Part shown: positions 33,550 through 44,267 of the stretch, piece by piece | Position numbering within the stretch: the first letter of the stretch is position 1 | Layout of the letters: the number at the start of each line of letters is the position of its first letter | Assembly: GCF_001039355.2 (NCBI RefSeq) | Contig: NW_019775397.1 | Location: 275,507-339,506, forward strand | DNA length: 64,000 nt | Direction of reading: 5' to 3' | Source: Lingula anatina | Lineage: Eukaryota > Brachiopoda > Lingulata > Lingulida > Lingulidae | Program-made: the position numbers and the translations under genes | Notes under the pieces: model-generated | Seen by the model: the letters and a program-made list of their open reading frames with translations, nothing else | The model's database searches: none | Told to the model about the DNA's origin: nothing

Positions 33550-34125
33550 AGCATAAGGACAACATGACTAGTTGTGGAAAAATACAATACTACGATCTTT
33601 GAATCGAAAATGTTCTGGAGAGTTTGTAAATGGTAAGTTAAATATACTGGAAATTTATCTTGCAAAAGAAAAAAACAACTACAGATTTACATTTTCATTT
33701 ATTTTTATTTCTGCTCAAAGATCACCGGCCCTTGTCGTATTCAAGCTAAATCGCAAAAAAAATCGCAAAAAACAACAATGCTGCTCAAGAAAATGTTTTT
33801 TGGGGAGATTTTTTTCCAAAACGTAAACAAGATGGCGGCCTACAAATGTACTTGTTATTCGGATACTGAAAGTGCACCTAAGATTTATTCTATCCTATTG
33901 CCACAAATTACACCCTGTGCGTGTCCATCTCTGGGAAAAAAAGAATGCTTAATTATGGAGACAAACAAGGCTTTTGAGCTTCTAGCATGGTATAATTATT
34001 CTCTATCTACCCGCAATTGACAAATTTACATTCACATATTCTTATATAAAACGTTTTCGCAATCTATGAAACAACATTATATTATGTGGTAAACAAAACT
34101 TAACCGGCTAAATTACCAGCTCTGC
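33550..34125. other. array spacer upstream part, with extra insertion
   Basis: Similar to 38150-38550 and 51180-51580, apart from an additional stretch at about 33735-33905. That insertion carries AACAAGATGGCGGCCTAC (a YY1-like motif) and a short plus-strand frame beginning MAAYKCTCYSDTES. No gene is assigned. Confidence 0.35.
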
Positions 34126-34581
34126 CTACCCGTCAATAATGCCGTCTAACATCTGTAAAAAGAAAAAATGTTTATTTTTGCTTTGTTGACACTTTTTAAA
34201 GTAATCTTGGACAGTTTATATCTTTGTGTATGTTTCCCACTTTAACGCATTATGCTACGAGACATTCTATTAGATATATGAATAAATGTTGTGTTTACCT
34301 TTTCGGTGGGGTAACGATAAACGTCACCCTCCATTATTTGGATTGGGTCTTCCGAGTCCCGTAAAAAATGATATAACTTAAAATATTTATCAGAAATACC
34401 AAATAAAATATTGAATAAATATGTATGATAAAGCTATGCACAATTGTTTGCATGAATCATTAGAATATATGATGTAAAAGATACTTACGTCCACTCTGAA
34501 CACCTCAACCATCATATCCTCCGTATAAAAAATTAGTACCAGGTGCTTGCAGCTGACGCAGCGGTAGAGTAAAAATACCAT
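34126..34581 (-). CDS. alpha-1, spliced C-x2-C small protein (three exons, altered acceptor)
   Basis: Predicted exons are 34581-34489 (31 codons), 34358-34299 (20 codons) and 34152-34126 (8 codons plus stop), all phase 0, giving about 59 aa. Exon 1 has FLLYRCVSCKHLVLIFY and VEVFRVD, a C-x2-C unit followed by beta-like hydrophobic and acidic stretches. Exon 2 is acidic (DSEDPIQIMEGD). Both donors are canonical. The acceptor of exon 2 reads TTTTACGG here instead of TTTTACAG as in alpha-2 and alpha-5, so normal splicing of this copy may fail. If the intron is retained, the frame runs on for 32 more codons to a stop. The function is unknown. Five copies lie in the array. Confidence 0.5.
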
Positions 34582-34800
34582 GTTTAGGATGAGAAGTCTG
34601 TCAGATTTCTCCGTATCTATACAGCAAAATACAATGACAGTCTTGTATTGCGTCGGAGAATCTTTACAAGGAACGCCGTTGTATAATCATCTTGAAAAAA
34701 AAAACTGCCAAACGTTCTGGAAAATCACTTGATCTTTTTAGGCAGTGCATGATAATTTTTTCTAAATCGCATATAGTGTTTTCTAAATAACAGCAGCTAG

Positions 34801-34860
34801 GACCGACTCTTCTGAGTCAGCCACTACGACCCACTCTTCTTCTGAGTCGTCCGCTATGAC
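34801..34860. repeat. acidic-repeat minisatellite, short
   Basis: Two units of the TGACTCAGAAGA-type repeat immediately upstream (on the minus strand) of alpha-1; compare 41281-41310 at alpha-3. Confidence 0.65.
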
Positions 34861-34895
34861 TTGATAAAATTTGACTTAAAATGTTAAAACGCACC

Positions 34896-35093
34896 TCATC
34901 TTTCACCTTCTTCTTCATCGTCATCACTGTTCGTTAAATCTATTACCTCGACATCATCTTCTTCGTCGTCGTCGAGGTTTGTGATATCTACGACCTTGAC
35001 GTCCTCCATTCTAATCGATTCATCATCAGAGTCGAGGTCCATGACTTCGACTTCACCGGTTTCACCATCCGTTAGGACGATGAACTGTTCTAT
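34896..35093 (-). CDS. beta-1, acidic exon with three SUMO-interacting-motif-like segments
   Basis: A terminal-type exon: acceptor TTTTTTTCCAG at its 5' side, open for 65 residues, then TGA. It begins IEQFIVLTDGETGE and contains VEVMDLDSDDES, VKVVDITNLDDDEE and VEVIDLTNSDDDEEE. Each is a hydrophobic V/I-x-V/I-V/I/L core next to acidic residues and Ser, which is the layout of a SUMO-interacting motif (compare the VIDLT-type motif of PIAS proteins). The upstream exon is not identified, so the true start is unknown; internal Met codons exist. Related copies lie at 37394, 41346 and 50458. A role in binding SUMOylated host proteins is inference. Confidence 0.6.
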   Translation of the reverse strand: MEQFIVLTDGETGEVEVMDLDSDDESIRMEDVKVVDITNLDDDEEDDVEVIDLTNSDDDEEEGER

Positions 35094-35138
35094 CTGGAAA
35101 AAAATGTTTGCTATTGTCACAACAAACTAAGAAAAATT

Positions 35139-35560
35139 ACACTCTAAACTTGACTGGGTTAATTTTGACCCATATTGGGTTATTTTTTTAACCCAGTGCT
35201 GGGTTAAAATAGCAGCTACCCAATTTGGTTAAATTTAACCCAGCAAGTTGGGTTAAAATATCAACCCAGCACTTGGGTTATAATTTTGACCCAAATTTGG
35301 GTTGTTTTAACCCAAATATTAGGTTATTTTAATTTACCATTGGGTCAACCACCCCTATCATATTGGGTTATTTTTCAACCCAGTGCCTGGTTCAAATAGC
35401 ACCTACCCAATTTGGGTTAATTTAACCCAGCAAGTTGGGTTAAAATATCAACCCAGCACTTGGGTTATAATTTTGACCCAAATTTGGGTTGTTTTAACCC
35501 AAATATTAGGTTATTTAAACTTACCATTGGGTCAACCACCCCTACTAATTTCCCTTTACA
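35139..35560. mobile_element. AACCCA/TGGGTT-rich inserted repeat with internal duplication
   Basis: Starts CACTCTAAACTTGACTGGGT exactly where the beta-1 segment stops matching its paralogues at 41590 and 50650. It is built of short inverted TTAACCCA / TGGGTTAA units and has two tandem copies of a unit of about 180 bp (about 35186-35360 and 35361-35547). The start resembles CACTnTAAA-type transposon ends. The right end was not located. Confidence 0.6.
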
Positions 35561-35969
35561 AATTACTTAATTCTACTGATTTACAAGCTTCTAAACTGTA
35601 AAATGACAAGATTTTTTTTCAAAATACAATTCAACCTTTATTCTGTAATGCAACTACCATAATTTCATACATAAAACCACATGGAAAAATATATGCATGT
35701 AAAACTCTGATACATGTAACAACTTCCTTAAATGCTAGTGGAATGATTACGATACACATACATATGTTGCACTACCTGTACAACAAAAACAGAAATGGAA
35801 ACACAGTTAACCTCAAATTTCTAAGTATACAGTATGAACAAGAACAAATATTATAAAACCTTTTAAAATCTCAATTAAAAAAGTCCACAGTTAACAAAGT
35901 CATCACTGCTCATTTTCACTGATTCAGCCGTGCCACTGGTACATGTACATGTAGCTCAGTATTGCCCTC

Positions 35970-36225
35970 TTACACCAAGTCATTGGAGAAAAATCCACTC
36001 AGGGACTTTATAAGTGGAGAAGGTTCACCTTCATCAGAAATCTTGTACACAACATGCTGGAAAAACTCCCACACTGTGAAACATGGTAAAGGGTAGTCAA
36101 GGTCCAAGATGTAGAAAGTCTTGAAACAGAGATCTACTGCTTGTAGGAGGGTGTCACACCGTATGGCTCTTTGCTCTATGACAACAAAGGCTTCCACTGG
36201 ATGACGTGAGTTAGTGCCCATATAT
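35970..36225 (-). pseudogene. unrecognised coding fragment, about 80 residues
   Basis: An open frame with coding-like composition: HPVEAFVVIEQRAIRCDTLL, FKTFYILDLDYP, FTVWEFFQHVVYK and a Val-stop end at 35970. The longer frame upstream runs into a (TA)n array and is not credible there. It may be a captured host exon or part of the repeat insertion that begins at 35139. The family is not recognised with confidence. Confidence 0.4.
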
Positions 36226-36268
36226 GTTTTACATAATTTCACATTATGTTCTGCTCTCTTATTATGAG

Positions 36269-36269
<1 letters not shown>

Positions 36270-36309
<40 letters not shown>
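36270..36309. repeat. (TA)n microsatellite
   Basis: A pure TA array of about 40 bp. Confidence 0.97.
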
Positions 36310-36310
<1 letters not shown>

Positions 36311-36591
36311 TTTGTTGGTATATTCTTTTACTTCCATGGAACTGGCTCTGGGTTAATTTCGGTATTTCAACGCTCTGGCACACTTTGTGAAGCTGGATCC
36401 TCTAAAAAAATCGAGATTTTTATTTTGGTTTAACTTGTTAAAATATTTGTGACTGCTTGGATGACTTTGATAGACCTTGTTGAAGAAATTGAACTATTTT
36501 TTTCACCGTGCAAACATTGTTTAAACTAGAATTACAAATTAAATCAAGTTTAATTATGTTAAAACATGAATGCAAAGGTATCACTTACTGA

Positions 36592-36735
36592 TCAATCCAA
36601 AATAATTGGATTGCGCTCTGACCCGTAGGGAACTTCCAGTTCCGCCATCAGTAACAATAACAATATTTCCTCCGTACATATGAGGAAAAAATCATTTCTT
36701 CCGTCTTCTGTTTCGATGAAGATACGGAAAATAAT
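36592..36735 (-). pseudogene. gamma-1 small gene, start codon lost
   Basis: Matches the gamma family (compare 43401-43544): ETEDGR, an ICTEEI segment, a Leu-rich run, AELEVPYGSERNPIILD and stop. The position of the ATG used in other copies reads ATT here, so the copy may be inactive or use another start. Confidence 0.5.
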
Positions 36736-36759
36736 AATTATTATTTTATTTTTTTTTTG

Positions 36760-37260
36760 GGGTGAGTAGCTCAGCTAACAAATACCTAACTGTTATTTAG
36801 ACACTGTGTACAAGTTATTAACCCAGCAGAACGCACTAAACGATGCAGTTCCAAGGCAATGATGCACTAAAACTGTTTTTAATTAATTTAAAAACAATGG
36901 AATTACGTGATGTTGCAATGACAGTTAATGTTTAAATTCAGTATGTAGTTCCATTGACATTTGATGTTGAAAAAATACGTAACCCACTAATTGATCATAA
37001 AACAATACACTTACGTGTTGTTACGTCACAATTAGTCTTACGTGTTGTAATGTCACAATTACATATCAGGTTCCCAATGGCAATGAACAAAATGAATATG
37101 CATTATTACGTCATAATTACATATCAGATCCCATTGGTGAAGGACAAAAATAATCACGCATTGTTACATCATAATTACATAATTGGTCCCCAGATGCCAC
37201 AATCCAACTAAGGGTAGTGTATCAATGCATTGTAACGTATTATAATTAACATAACATAAT
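36760..37260. promoter_or_regulatory. gamma-1 upstream region with TTACGTCATAATTAC iterons
   Basis: On the minus strand this lies upstream of gamma-1. It contains at least three spaced copies of TTACGTCATAATTACAT or close variants (about 37020-37180) in units of roughly 60 bp with CAGGTTCCCAATGG-type sequence between. TTACGTCA resembles CRE/ATF-type bZIP binding sites. The same iterons occur at 44085-44450. Confidence 0.45.
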
Positions 37261-37393
37261 GTAATAATGTCATAATGTCTTTGGCAGGAAAATACCACAT
37301 TTACCCAGAAAAATATGAATACATTTAGCCAACAACATGTTTTAAATTAGGCGTCACTGCTAAAATTTGACTCAAAATGTTAAAACTCACTAT

Positions 37394-37648
37394 TCATTTA
37401 TTTTCTTCATCTTCCCATTCCTCCCCTTCGTCGATGTTGGTGAGGTCTACGACCTCGATGTTATCATCCATTATAACGCTTTCATCATCTGAATCAAGGT
37501 CTGTGACCTCAATTTCTCCAGTTTCATCATCGATGTTGGTGATGTCTACGACCTCGATATTTTCATCTATGATAATGCTTTCATCAACATCATCTATGAC
37601 TTCCATTTCTCCCGTTTCATCGTCCGTTTGAACGATGAACTGTTCTAC
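37394..37648 (-). CDS. beta-2, acidic exon with four SIM-like segments
   Basis: A terminal-type exon after an acceptor (TTTTTTTCAG); 84 residues then stop. Segments in order are MEVIDDVDES, IEVVDITNIDDE, IEVTDLDSDDES and IEVVDLTNIDEGEE, each a V/I-rich core followed by acidic residues. It has one more unit than beta-1 and beta-3, indicating change in repeat number. The upstream exon is unknown. The binding role is inferred from motif layout only. Confidence 0.6.
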   Translation of the reverse strand, partial: VEQFIVQTDDETGEMEVIDDVDESIIIDENIEVVDITNIDDETGEIEVTDLDSDDESVIMDDNIEVVDLTNIDEGEEWEDEENK

Positions 37649-37968
37649 CTGAAAAAAATGTTCTCTATTGTCACAACCAACTAAGAAAAATTAAACAAAA
37701 TAATGAGGCTGGTCCCTATCTAAAACTTAATGCCCCTTGACCTCTTAAAAAGTCTTGGCAACAATGAGGATAAGTGACCAAAAATTGGAAATTGAACGTG
37801 GGCGCTTCACTAAACCAAAGACTTGTCAACATTGTATTTTAAAAGCGTGTATCCCTGCGCAGATGAGAGTACTTTGCTGCCGCTATGATTATATATTTTA
37901 TAGAAGTTTGAGAGCCTGTAAATGTTAATCATTTCTTTGTGCTCAATAAACTATTATTATATTGTACA

Positions 37969-38095
37969 GCCGCTGTGGTTGACTCTTCTTCTGAGTCAGC
38001 AGCTATGACTGACTCTTCTTCTGAGTCAGCCGCTATGACTGACTCTTCTTCTGAGTTGGCAGCTATGACTGGCTCTTCTTCTGAGTCGGCCTCTT
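37969..38095. repeat. acidic-repeat minisatellite
   Basis: Four units of about 30 bp (TGACTCAGAAGAAGAGTCAG on the minus strand). A MDTDSK start like that at 53050 precedes it, but a frameshift separates the start from the acidic frame. Confidence 0.75.
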
Positions 38096-38551
38096 CCTTT
38101 GGAATCGGTGTCCATTACGGACAATATGATTGCTTGTGGAGATATACACCACAATCTTTGAATTGAAAATGTTCTCGTAAATGGTTGAAAATTTACTGTC
38201 GTAAATGGTAAGGTCAATATGCTGGAAATTTATCGTGCCAAAAAAAACAACAACTACAAATTTACATTCTTCAATTATTTTTATTTTTGCTTAAAGATCA
38301 CCCTGTGCGTGATACATTTTTCTATTTTTGCTTGTGCGTGTTTAGTCCATCTCTGAAAAAAAATCCTTAATTACAGAGACAAACAAGGCTTTTGAGCTTC
38401 TAGCATAGTATAATTATTCTCTATCTACCCGCAAATGACAAATTTACATCCACATATCCTTATGTAAAACGTTTTAGCATTCAGTGAAACGACATTATAT
38501 TATGTGGTAAACAAAACTTACCCGGCTAAATTACCGGCTCTGCCTACCCGG

Positions 38552-39011
38552 CTAATTATCGATAATGACGTCTAACATCTGTAAAAAGAAAAAAAATGTT
38601 CATTATTGCTTCGTGGACGCTTTTTTTAGTAATCTTGGACAGTTTATATCTTTGTGTATGTTTCCCACTTTAACGCAGTATGCTACAAGACATTCTATTA
38701 GATATATGAATAAATGTTGTGTTTACCTTTTCCATGGGGTACCGATACAGTTCCCCCTCAATTATGTCAAAAGGGGCCTTCTGAGTCCTGTAAAAAAATT
38801 ATATAATTTAAAATATTTACCGAAAATACTTAATAAAACACTAAATAAATACGTATGATAAAGCTATGCACAATTGTCTGCATGAATCGTTAGAACATAT
38901 GATGTTAAAGATACGTACGCCCACTCGGAAGACCTCAACCTTTACATCTTCTATTAAAAAAATCAAGACCAGGTGCTTGCACCTGACGCAGCGGTACAAT
39001 AAAAATTCTAT
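38552..39011 (-). pseudogene. alpha-2, broken copy
   Basis: Exon positions correspond to 39011-38919, 38787-38727 and 38578-38552. The start ATG is ATA, and exon 2 is 61 nt instead of 60, shifting the frame. The exon 2 acceptor is intact (TTTTTTACAG), unlike alpha-1. The C-x2-C motif (YRCVRCKHLVLIF) is retained. Confidence 0.6.
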
Positions 39012-39199
39012 GTTTTGGATCTGTCAGATTTCTCCACACTTATAAAGCAAAATACAATGACAGTCATGTATTAAGTCGGAGAATCTTTACAAGGAACGGC
39101 GTATAATCGTCTGGAAAGAAAACGGCCAAATGTTCTGGAAAATCACTTGATCTCTTCTGGGCAGTGGGTGATAATTTTTTCTAAATCCCATTTAGTGCA

Positions 39200-39989
39200 A
39201 GACGTTACAATTGCAGGTGAGAATTTTCCAAAAAAGTTACCTCTGTAAATATTATTCTTAGCGATGTTTTTGAAATGCATATATGTTAAGGCTTGCAAAT
39301 AAGAATTTTCGGCATTAAGATCCCATATGGTACGATGTTACAGTGTTTCAATAGCAGGCATCACGAAGCCCTAAATTGGTCACTGTTATGTACGTTGTGC
39401 TTGACAGCACCTCAAAGAAGTGAATCCTGGCTCCATAAAAGATGCTTCAACTCCATTTGAATCAGAGTTTCTTATCGACTGGGAAGAATAGAAGGTAAAA
39501 TCACAGATGCAATCGGAACTAACGTTTAATCAAGCATAATTGGGTAAGGAAACGATACGGTTAAAATATGAACGAGAAAATTTTCCATATCAACACAAAT
39601 ACGTTGTTTTGGTAAACTAGGTGGCTTGCTACGCCAGCATTGCAAAGCTATTCATTATGCTCTTCCTACTTTGAAAAACACAAGAGGTCTTGGAAGTAGT
39701 AATGGTTTGGCGATAAATGGAATTACCATGAAACACAGCTGCATTTCCTGAATGATGTTAAAGGTAACGTACATTTCAACTTTTAAGAACTGACATCTAC
39801 TTACTCATCTAAAAATAAAATGACTTAATGAAGTCACCTGCCGAAAGCAAATGATATCCAGAGTACATCGTAATCGAAACTCATGGATTTCACAACTGAA
39901 CCGAGTATAATTAATGTCGTTAAACAGAATTCAACAGACCGTAACGTACATTAAAGAAGTTTAGCCATAGGTATGCTATGTAGACCCTA
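39200..39989. other. unique spacer in array
   Basis: No gene supported. Moderately AT-rich sequence not obviously repeated elsewhere in the window. Confidence 0.35.
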
Positions 39990-40320
39990 CTACAACATGC
40001 ACTCATCGCAGATGTAATCACCCTGGCCATCGTATGCTGAGCAGGATTCGTGCGCCCAGTGCAAGCACCTTTTGCACTGAATCTAATCTTCCCGGATGGG
40101 TTCGATGTACTGCTCATTGCAGAACAAGCAGAAGTAATTCTGAACGAGTGACATGCCGCTGCCTTTTCTTTTCGGTACAGGCTCCTTCATACCCGTGGTC
40201 TTCCCCCTGTTACTCTTTCCTTTCCCTTTTCTACCCTTGCCTTTAGCCTTGGTGGAATCTACCCCTGAAGACTTGTTAATGCTTGACGTTACAGATACAC
40301 CAGACGGCCGGGGCGGACAC
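39990..40320 (-). pseudogene. zinc-binding C-terminal domain, transposase-like, with internal stop
   Basis: A Cys/His pattern NYFCLFCNEQY ... IQCKRCLHWAHESC ... GDYICDECML-stop, preceded by a Lys/Gly-rich basic stretch (KAKGKGRKGKGKSN). The layout resembles the PHD-like zinc domain at the C-terminus of several eukaryotic transposases. A TAG interrupts the frame just before IQC. Upstream transposase domains are not visible, so this is a remnant. Confidence 0.55.
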
Positions 40321-40342
40321 CTTCGAACGCATCGGAGATGAA

Positions 40343-40525
40343 CTATATACAGACTGGGTTTCTCGGAGGTCTGAGCTGTGACCAGCGATTCTGTGGTCCA
40401 CGTGCTAAGGGGGGTTCCAACTCAGCTAAAAATAGCATTAGCAGATGTATTATGATATCATCTGTATAGATCACAAAGGAAAACTCTTTTCTGTCTTCGA
40501 GTTCTATGACAATTCTGGAAATCAT
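40343..40525 (-). CDS. gamma-2 small protein, altered C-terminus
   Basis: A 60-aa open frame. The first about 39 residues match the gamma family (MISRIVIELED, FSFVIYTDDIIIHLLMLFLA, ELEPP). After that it diverges from gamma-3 and gamma-4 into an unrelated tail ending at 40343. The upstream (higher-coordinate) region matches other gamma upstream regions until a recombination junction at about 40797. The function is unknown. Confidence 0.45.
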   Translation of the reverse strand: MISRIVIELEDRKEFSFVIYTDDIIIHLLMLFLAELEPPLARGPQNRWSQLRPPRNPVCI

Positions 40526-40796
40526 TTTTCTGTGGTGGGTAGCTCAGCTAACAAATGCCTAACTGTTATTTAGACGCTGTGTACAAGTTAAAATCCCAGT
40601 AGAACGCGGTTCCAAGGCAACGACGCACTAAAACTGTTTATACTGCAATTTTATTACACAATTTTATTTGCCTTAAATGCGTTCTTTTGTGCCAAGCTCG
40701 TTCTAGATTGCAACGGAAAGGGGGACTGAATGAAGTCTGTTACATAATTCCCAGCTTAGGTCGGTTGGTGCAACACGTGCCAAGATAAGCCGCCTC

Positions 40797-41062
40797 GATA
40801 AACGTCACCCTCCATTATTTGGATTGGGTCTTCCGAGTCCCGTAAAAAATGATATAACTTAAAATATTTATCAGAAATACCAAATAATCTATTGAATAAA
40901 TACGTATGATAAAGCTATGCACAATTGTTTGCATGAATCGTTAGAATATATGATGTAAAAGATACTTACGTCCACTCTGAACACCTCAACCATCATATCC
41001 TCCGTATAAAAAATTAGTACCAGGTGCTTGCAGCTGACGCAGCAGTAGAGTAAAAATACCAT
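40797..41062 (-). pseudogene. alpha-3, truncated copy at a recombination junction
   Basis: Exon 1 (41062-40970) is intact and nearly identical to alpha-1. Exon 2 has the same mutated acceptor (TTTTACGG) and is cut at about 40797, where the sequence jumps to a gamma upstream region (AAGATAAGCCGCCTC). Exon 3 is missing. This marks a deletion or unequal-exchange breakpoint. Confidence 0.6.
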
Positions 41063-41345
41063 GTTTAGGATGAGAAGTCTGTCAGATTTCTCCGTATCTA
41101 TACAGCAAAATACATTGACAGTCGTGTATTGCATCGGAGAATCTTTACAAGGAAGGCCGTTGTATAATCGTCTTGAAAAAAAACTGCCAAACATTCTGGA
41201 AAATCACTTGATCTTTTCTGGGCAGTGCGTGATAATTTTTTCTAAATCGCATATAGTGTTTTCTAAATAACAGCAGCTAGGACCGACTCTTCTGAGTCAG
41301 CCACTACGACTTGATAAAATTTGACTTAAAATGTTAAAACGCACC

Positions 41346-41543
41346 TCATCTTTCACCTTCTTCTTCATCGTCGTCGCTGTTCGTTAAATCTATTACCTCG
41401 ACTTCATCTTCTTCATCGTCGTCGAGGTTTGTGATTTCTATGACCTCTACGTCCTCCATTGTAATCGATTCATCCTCAGAGTCGAGGTCCATGACTTCGA
41501 CTTCACCGGTTTCACCGTCCATTAGGACGATGAACTGTTCTAT
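41346..41543 (-). CDS. beta-3, acidic exon with three SIM-like segments
   Basis: Very similar to beta-1: same acceptor position, 65 residues, TGA. Segments include VEVMDLDSEDES, VEVIEITNLDDDEE and VEVIDLTNSDDDEEE. Base changes between beta-1 and beta-3 keep the frame open. It is followed downstream (minus strand) by alpha-3 in the same order as beta-1/alpha-1, showing that the pair was duplicated as a block. Confidence 0.6.
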   Translation of the reverse strand: MEQFIVLMDGETGEVEVMDLDSEDESITMEDVEVIEITNLDDDEEDEVEVIDLTNSDDDEEEGER

Positions 41544-41583
41544 CTGGAAAAATATGTTGGCTATTGTGACAACAAACTAAGAA

Positions 41584-42185
41584 AAAATAAACAAAATCAT
41601 GGGGCTGATCCCCATCTAATACTTTGTCGTCCAACAGGGTAAAATATGCACCTCCTACGTTCTGAAAGAGGTACTGTAGCTCGCAGGGGCCACAGAAAAA
41701 CGAGGCAAATGACAACTGGCATATTCCTTTACTTGAGCTTTATTTTCAAATATTCTCAGGTTGAAACAGCCGTGTAACTAAAACAAAGAAAATACAATTG
41801 TCACTTATTTGTCTAGATGGTATCACCACTTCTCACATAACATCCGAGTTTATAATACAAATTACAAATTAAATACATTTAGCAACCAGGTTATTAATTA
41901 ATAAATTATATAATATAAACAAAGCAATACTGATAAATACATTATGTATAAAATTGGCATAAACATCTTACCATTATGCCTCTACTGGGTAAACATGAAA
42001 TTGCCACTGCATTTCTACACCTCTGCAGTACACACCTAACTGACCCACACTCTCCTGGGTGTGACAACTAGGACTATTCACTTATGCTTATGGAGTCCTT
42101 TTATTAAAAGAATGTGATAGATGTGCTTGCTCAGCATATCTGATGCAATAAACCATAAACAAAGTTTGGTACAATCATTTTGTTC
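41584..42185. other. spacer between beta-3 and PolB lineage 2
   Basis: AT-rich sequence with no supported gene. The polymerase frame above it ends at a donor-like site (CT|GTAAGA near 42188). Confidence 0.3.
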
Positions 42186-43197
42186 TTACAGGTACTTTAA
42201 CGTCAACCCAGGCATGCTTATGCCGTCTTTGAACATATCAATACCTCTTTCTTCGTAGAAATTAAACATTTTACCCACAGCTTCTAACATTGGAACAACA
42301 TCTTTATTGTTGTACCATGTGAGAAAATCACGCATGGTTTTCATGTTGTTCTCCCGCAAAACGTGTTTGCACAATGCGTAATCTTCTTCACTAATGGTGG
42401 TTTGTTTCAAGTTGGAATAAAAAGCGTCTAGAGGAGGAATGTCGGTATGCTCGAGTTTATCCAAGGAGTCCATCCATTCGTACGGAAAGAACCCCTTGGA
42501 TTCGTTGCACTCAAACGCCCTAAGAAATTGGCTGTAACTACAACCAGGAGCTAGGTAATTGCAAATATCCAAAATTTTAAGGCTATCCGACTTCAACACC
42601 ATAAAGTTGTTGTTTCGCTTTACCACAAAACGTATCTCTTCCACGTTTAACAACAGTGGAAAAAAACTTTTTCATGGCGTTTAAGTCATAGTGCCCGCTG
42701 TTAAACCCTAATACAGGCAATTCTTTTAAATACTTGCGAAACTTTTTGCTTAGTTTTGTTAAATAATGTCTTGTTAATGCGGTGTCTTCGTCGCCGTCAT
42801 CGTCCGTATTCTCACTCTCACTTTCCATATCTTTGGCAATTTTTTTATCTAGTTCTTCAAAAACCCAGCTAAACTTGTCTGTTTGAATCTTTTCGGCTGC
42901 GCGGCTCATGTCTTGTAAGTTGTCTATGAACCGTTGCACAGCTAGCGATGGCTCACCGTTAGAAATAATGCACTCAGGTTTGGTGTACCCGGGTACATTG
43001 CTGCACACGCTTACACTCAGAAATTGGTGTTCGTTTTCCAAGCGAAGCGTTTGGCCGTGTTCGGGGTGTTCGTGTTTAGACAAGAGGCACTCGATATCGA
43101 ATGTGGCTCGATATCGGTAGTATCGGTCTTCCTTGGGGATAACAATGCCTTCGTCTTCGAGTTGTTCAAAGATTGTTTGCGGAGTTTTTGTGTTGTC
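42186..43197 (-). pseudogene. family B DNA polymerase, second lineage, N-terminal half (frameshifted)
   Basis: A DNA_pol_B_2-type polymerase distinct from the lineage at 28.5-30.2 kb. In order: YYRYRATFDIECLL (exonuclease I-type Asp/Glu, about 43110), LPVLGFNSGHYDLN (exonuclease II-type, about 42700), DICNYLAPGCSY, FFPYEWMD and WYNNKDVVPMLEA. The upstream frame runs from about 43197 to 42583 and the downstream frame from about 42653 to 42186. The frame changes near 42645, next to a GTGG/AAAAAA context. The palm catalytic motifs are absent here. A C-terminal piece of what looks like the same lineage lies at 49972-50256, so the gene is split and rearranged as well as frameshifted. Confidence 0.75.
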
Positions 43198-43400
43198 TCA
43201 TGAATTTATATAAACACATTGACTTGTGAAAAAATCATCTGCGACCCTGGCAGAACGATATATGTATACTCACTTGACATGTTTTATTTGTCTGCTGGGA
43301 TGAGTTTTATAGACCCCTTTGAAGAAATCACGCGAATATTGTTTAAATTAAATCAAGTTTAATTACGTTAAAACATGAATACATAGGTAACACTTACCGG

Positions 43401-43544
43401 TTAATTCAAAATAATTGGATTTCTTTCAGAGCCATAGGGAACCTCAAGCTCTGCCATTAACAAGAGGAGCATTATCTCCTCCGTGGATATAACGAAGCAA
43501 AAAAGCCTCCCATCCTCCGTCAAAATGCTAATGTGAAACAACAT
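43401..43544 (-). CDS. gamma-3 small protein, 47 aa
   Basis: The best preserved gamma frame: ATG to stop, 47 residues. Motifs are ISILTEDGRLF, FVISTEEIMLLLLMAELEVP and YGSERNPIILN. Across copies the hydrophobic core, E-D-G-R, T-E-E-I, A-E-L-E-x-P and N-P-I-I-L are conserved, which suggests past selection on the protein. The stop codon is followed closely by GTAAGTG, a donor-like site. It lies just downstream of iterons (44085-44450) and upstream of the lineage-2 polymerase. The function is unknown. Confidence 0.5.
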   Translation of the reverse strand: MLFHISILTEDGRLFCFVISTEEIMLLLLMAELEVPYGSERNPIILN

Positions 43545-43786
43545 TTCGAATTAATTTTAGTTCTATCGTTGCGAACGGGTGCCTGCTGTGAACTGTTATA
43601 AAGACCGGTTGTAATCCAGTAGGACGCGATAAACAACGCGGTCCCAAGGCAACAACGCACGCTAACTGTTTATGCTGCAATTTCATCACACAATTTTATT
43701 TACCTTAAATGCATTCTTTTGTGTCGAGCACAGTACCGCAACGTAAAGGGGAACCAAATGAACTCTGTTACATAATTCTTAGCGCA

Positions 43787-43948
43787 GGTCGGTTGGTGAA
43801 ATATGCGCCAAGATGAGTAGTTCATTTGGTGTCCTGTAGGTGTCAAGATAAGACACATCCTAGATTGCAGATCAGTTGGTGAAATACGCGCAAAAATCAG
43901 TAGTTCACTTGGTGTCCGGTAGGTGTCAAGATAAGACACATCCTAGAT
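43787..43948. repeat. tandem duplication, period about 81 bp, upstream of gamma-3
   Basis: Two units with TTGGTGAAATA(T/C)GCGC, AGTAGTTCA(T/C)TTGGTGTC and AGGTGTCAAGATAAGACACATC. A related AAGATAAG(A/C)CGC motif occurs upstream of other gamma copies. Confidence 0.75.
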
Positions 43949-44084
43949 TAAATAACATTCAAATAAGTGATACTTATTGATTTCAAAACAATGTCTGATT
44001 ACACTGTTAATTAATTCATGAAACTATTCTGTTGCCATTGTAATTAATTTAAAAACAATAGAGTTACGTTATGGCAGTTCATTT

Positions 44085-44204
44085 TTATGTGTAATACGTA
44101 GTTCCGTTGATGATGAAACAATACGTAACCCACTAATTGATCATAAGGAATGAACAAAATGATAACGCATTGTTACGTCATAATCACATAACAGGTCCCA
44201 CGAA

Positions 44205-44267
<63 letters not shown>

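Noticed and set aside
44209-44264. AT array as a possible replication-origin element on its own
   Set aside because: Pure (AT)n arrays also occur at 25947 and 36270 in unrelated places, so this one is treated as a microsatellite expansion within the iteron region.
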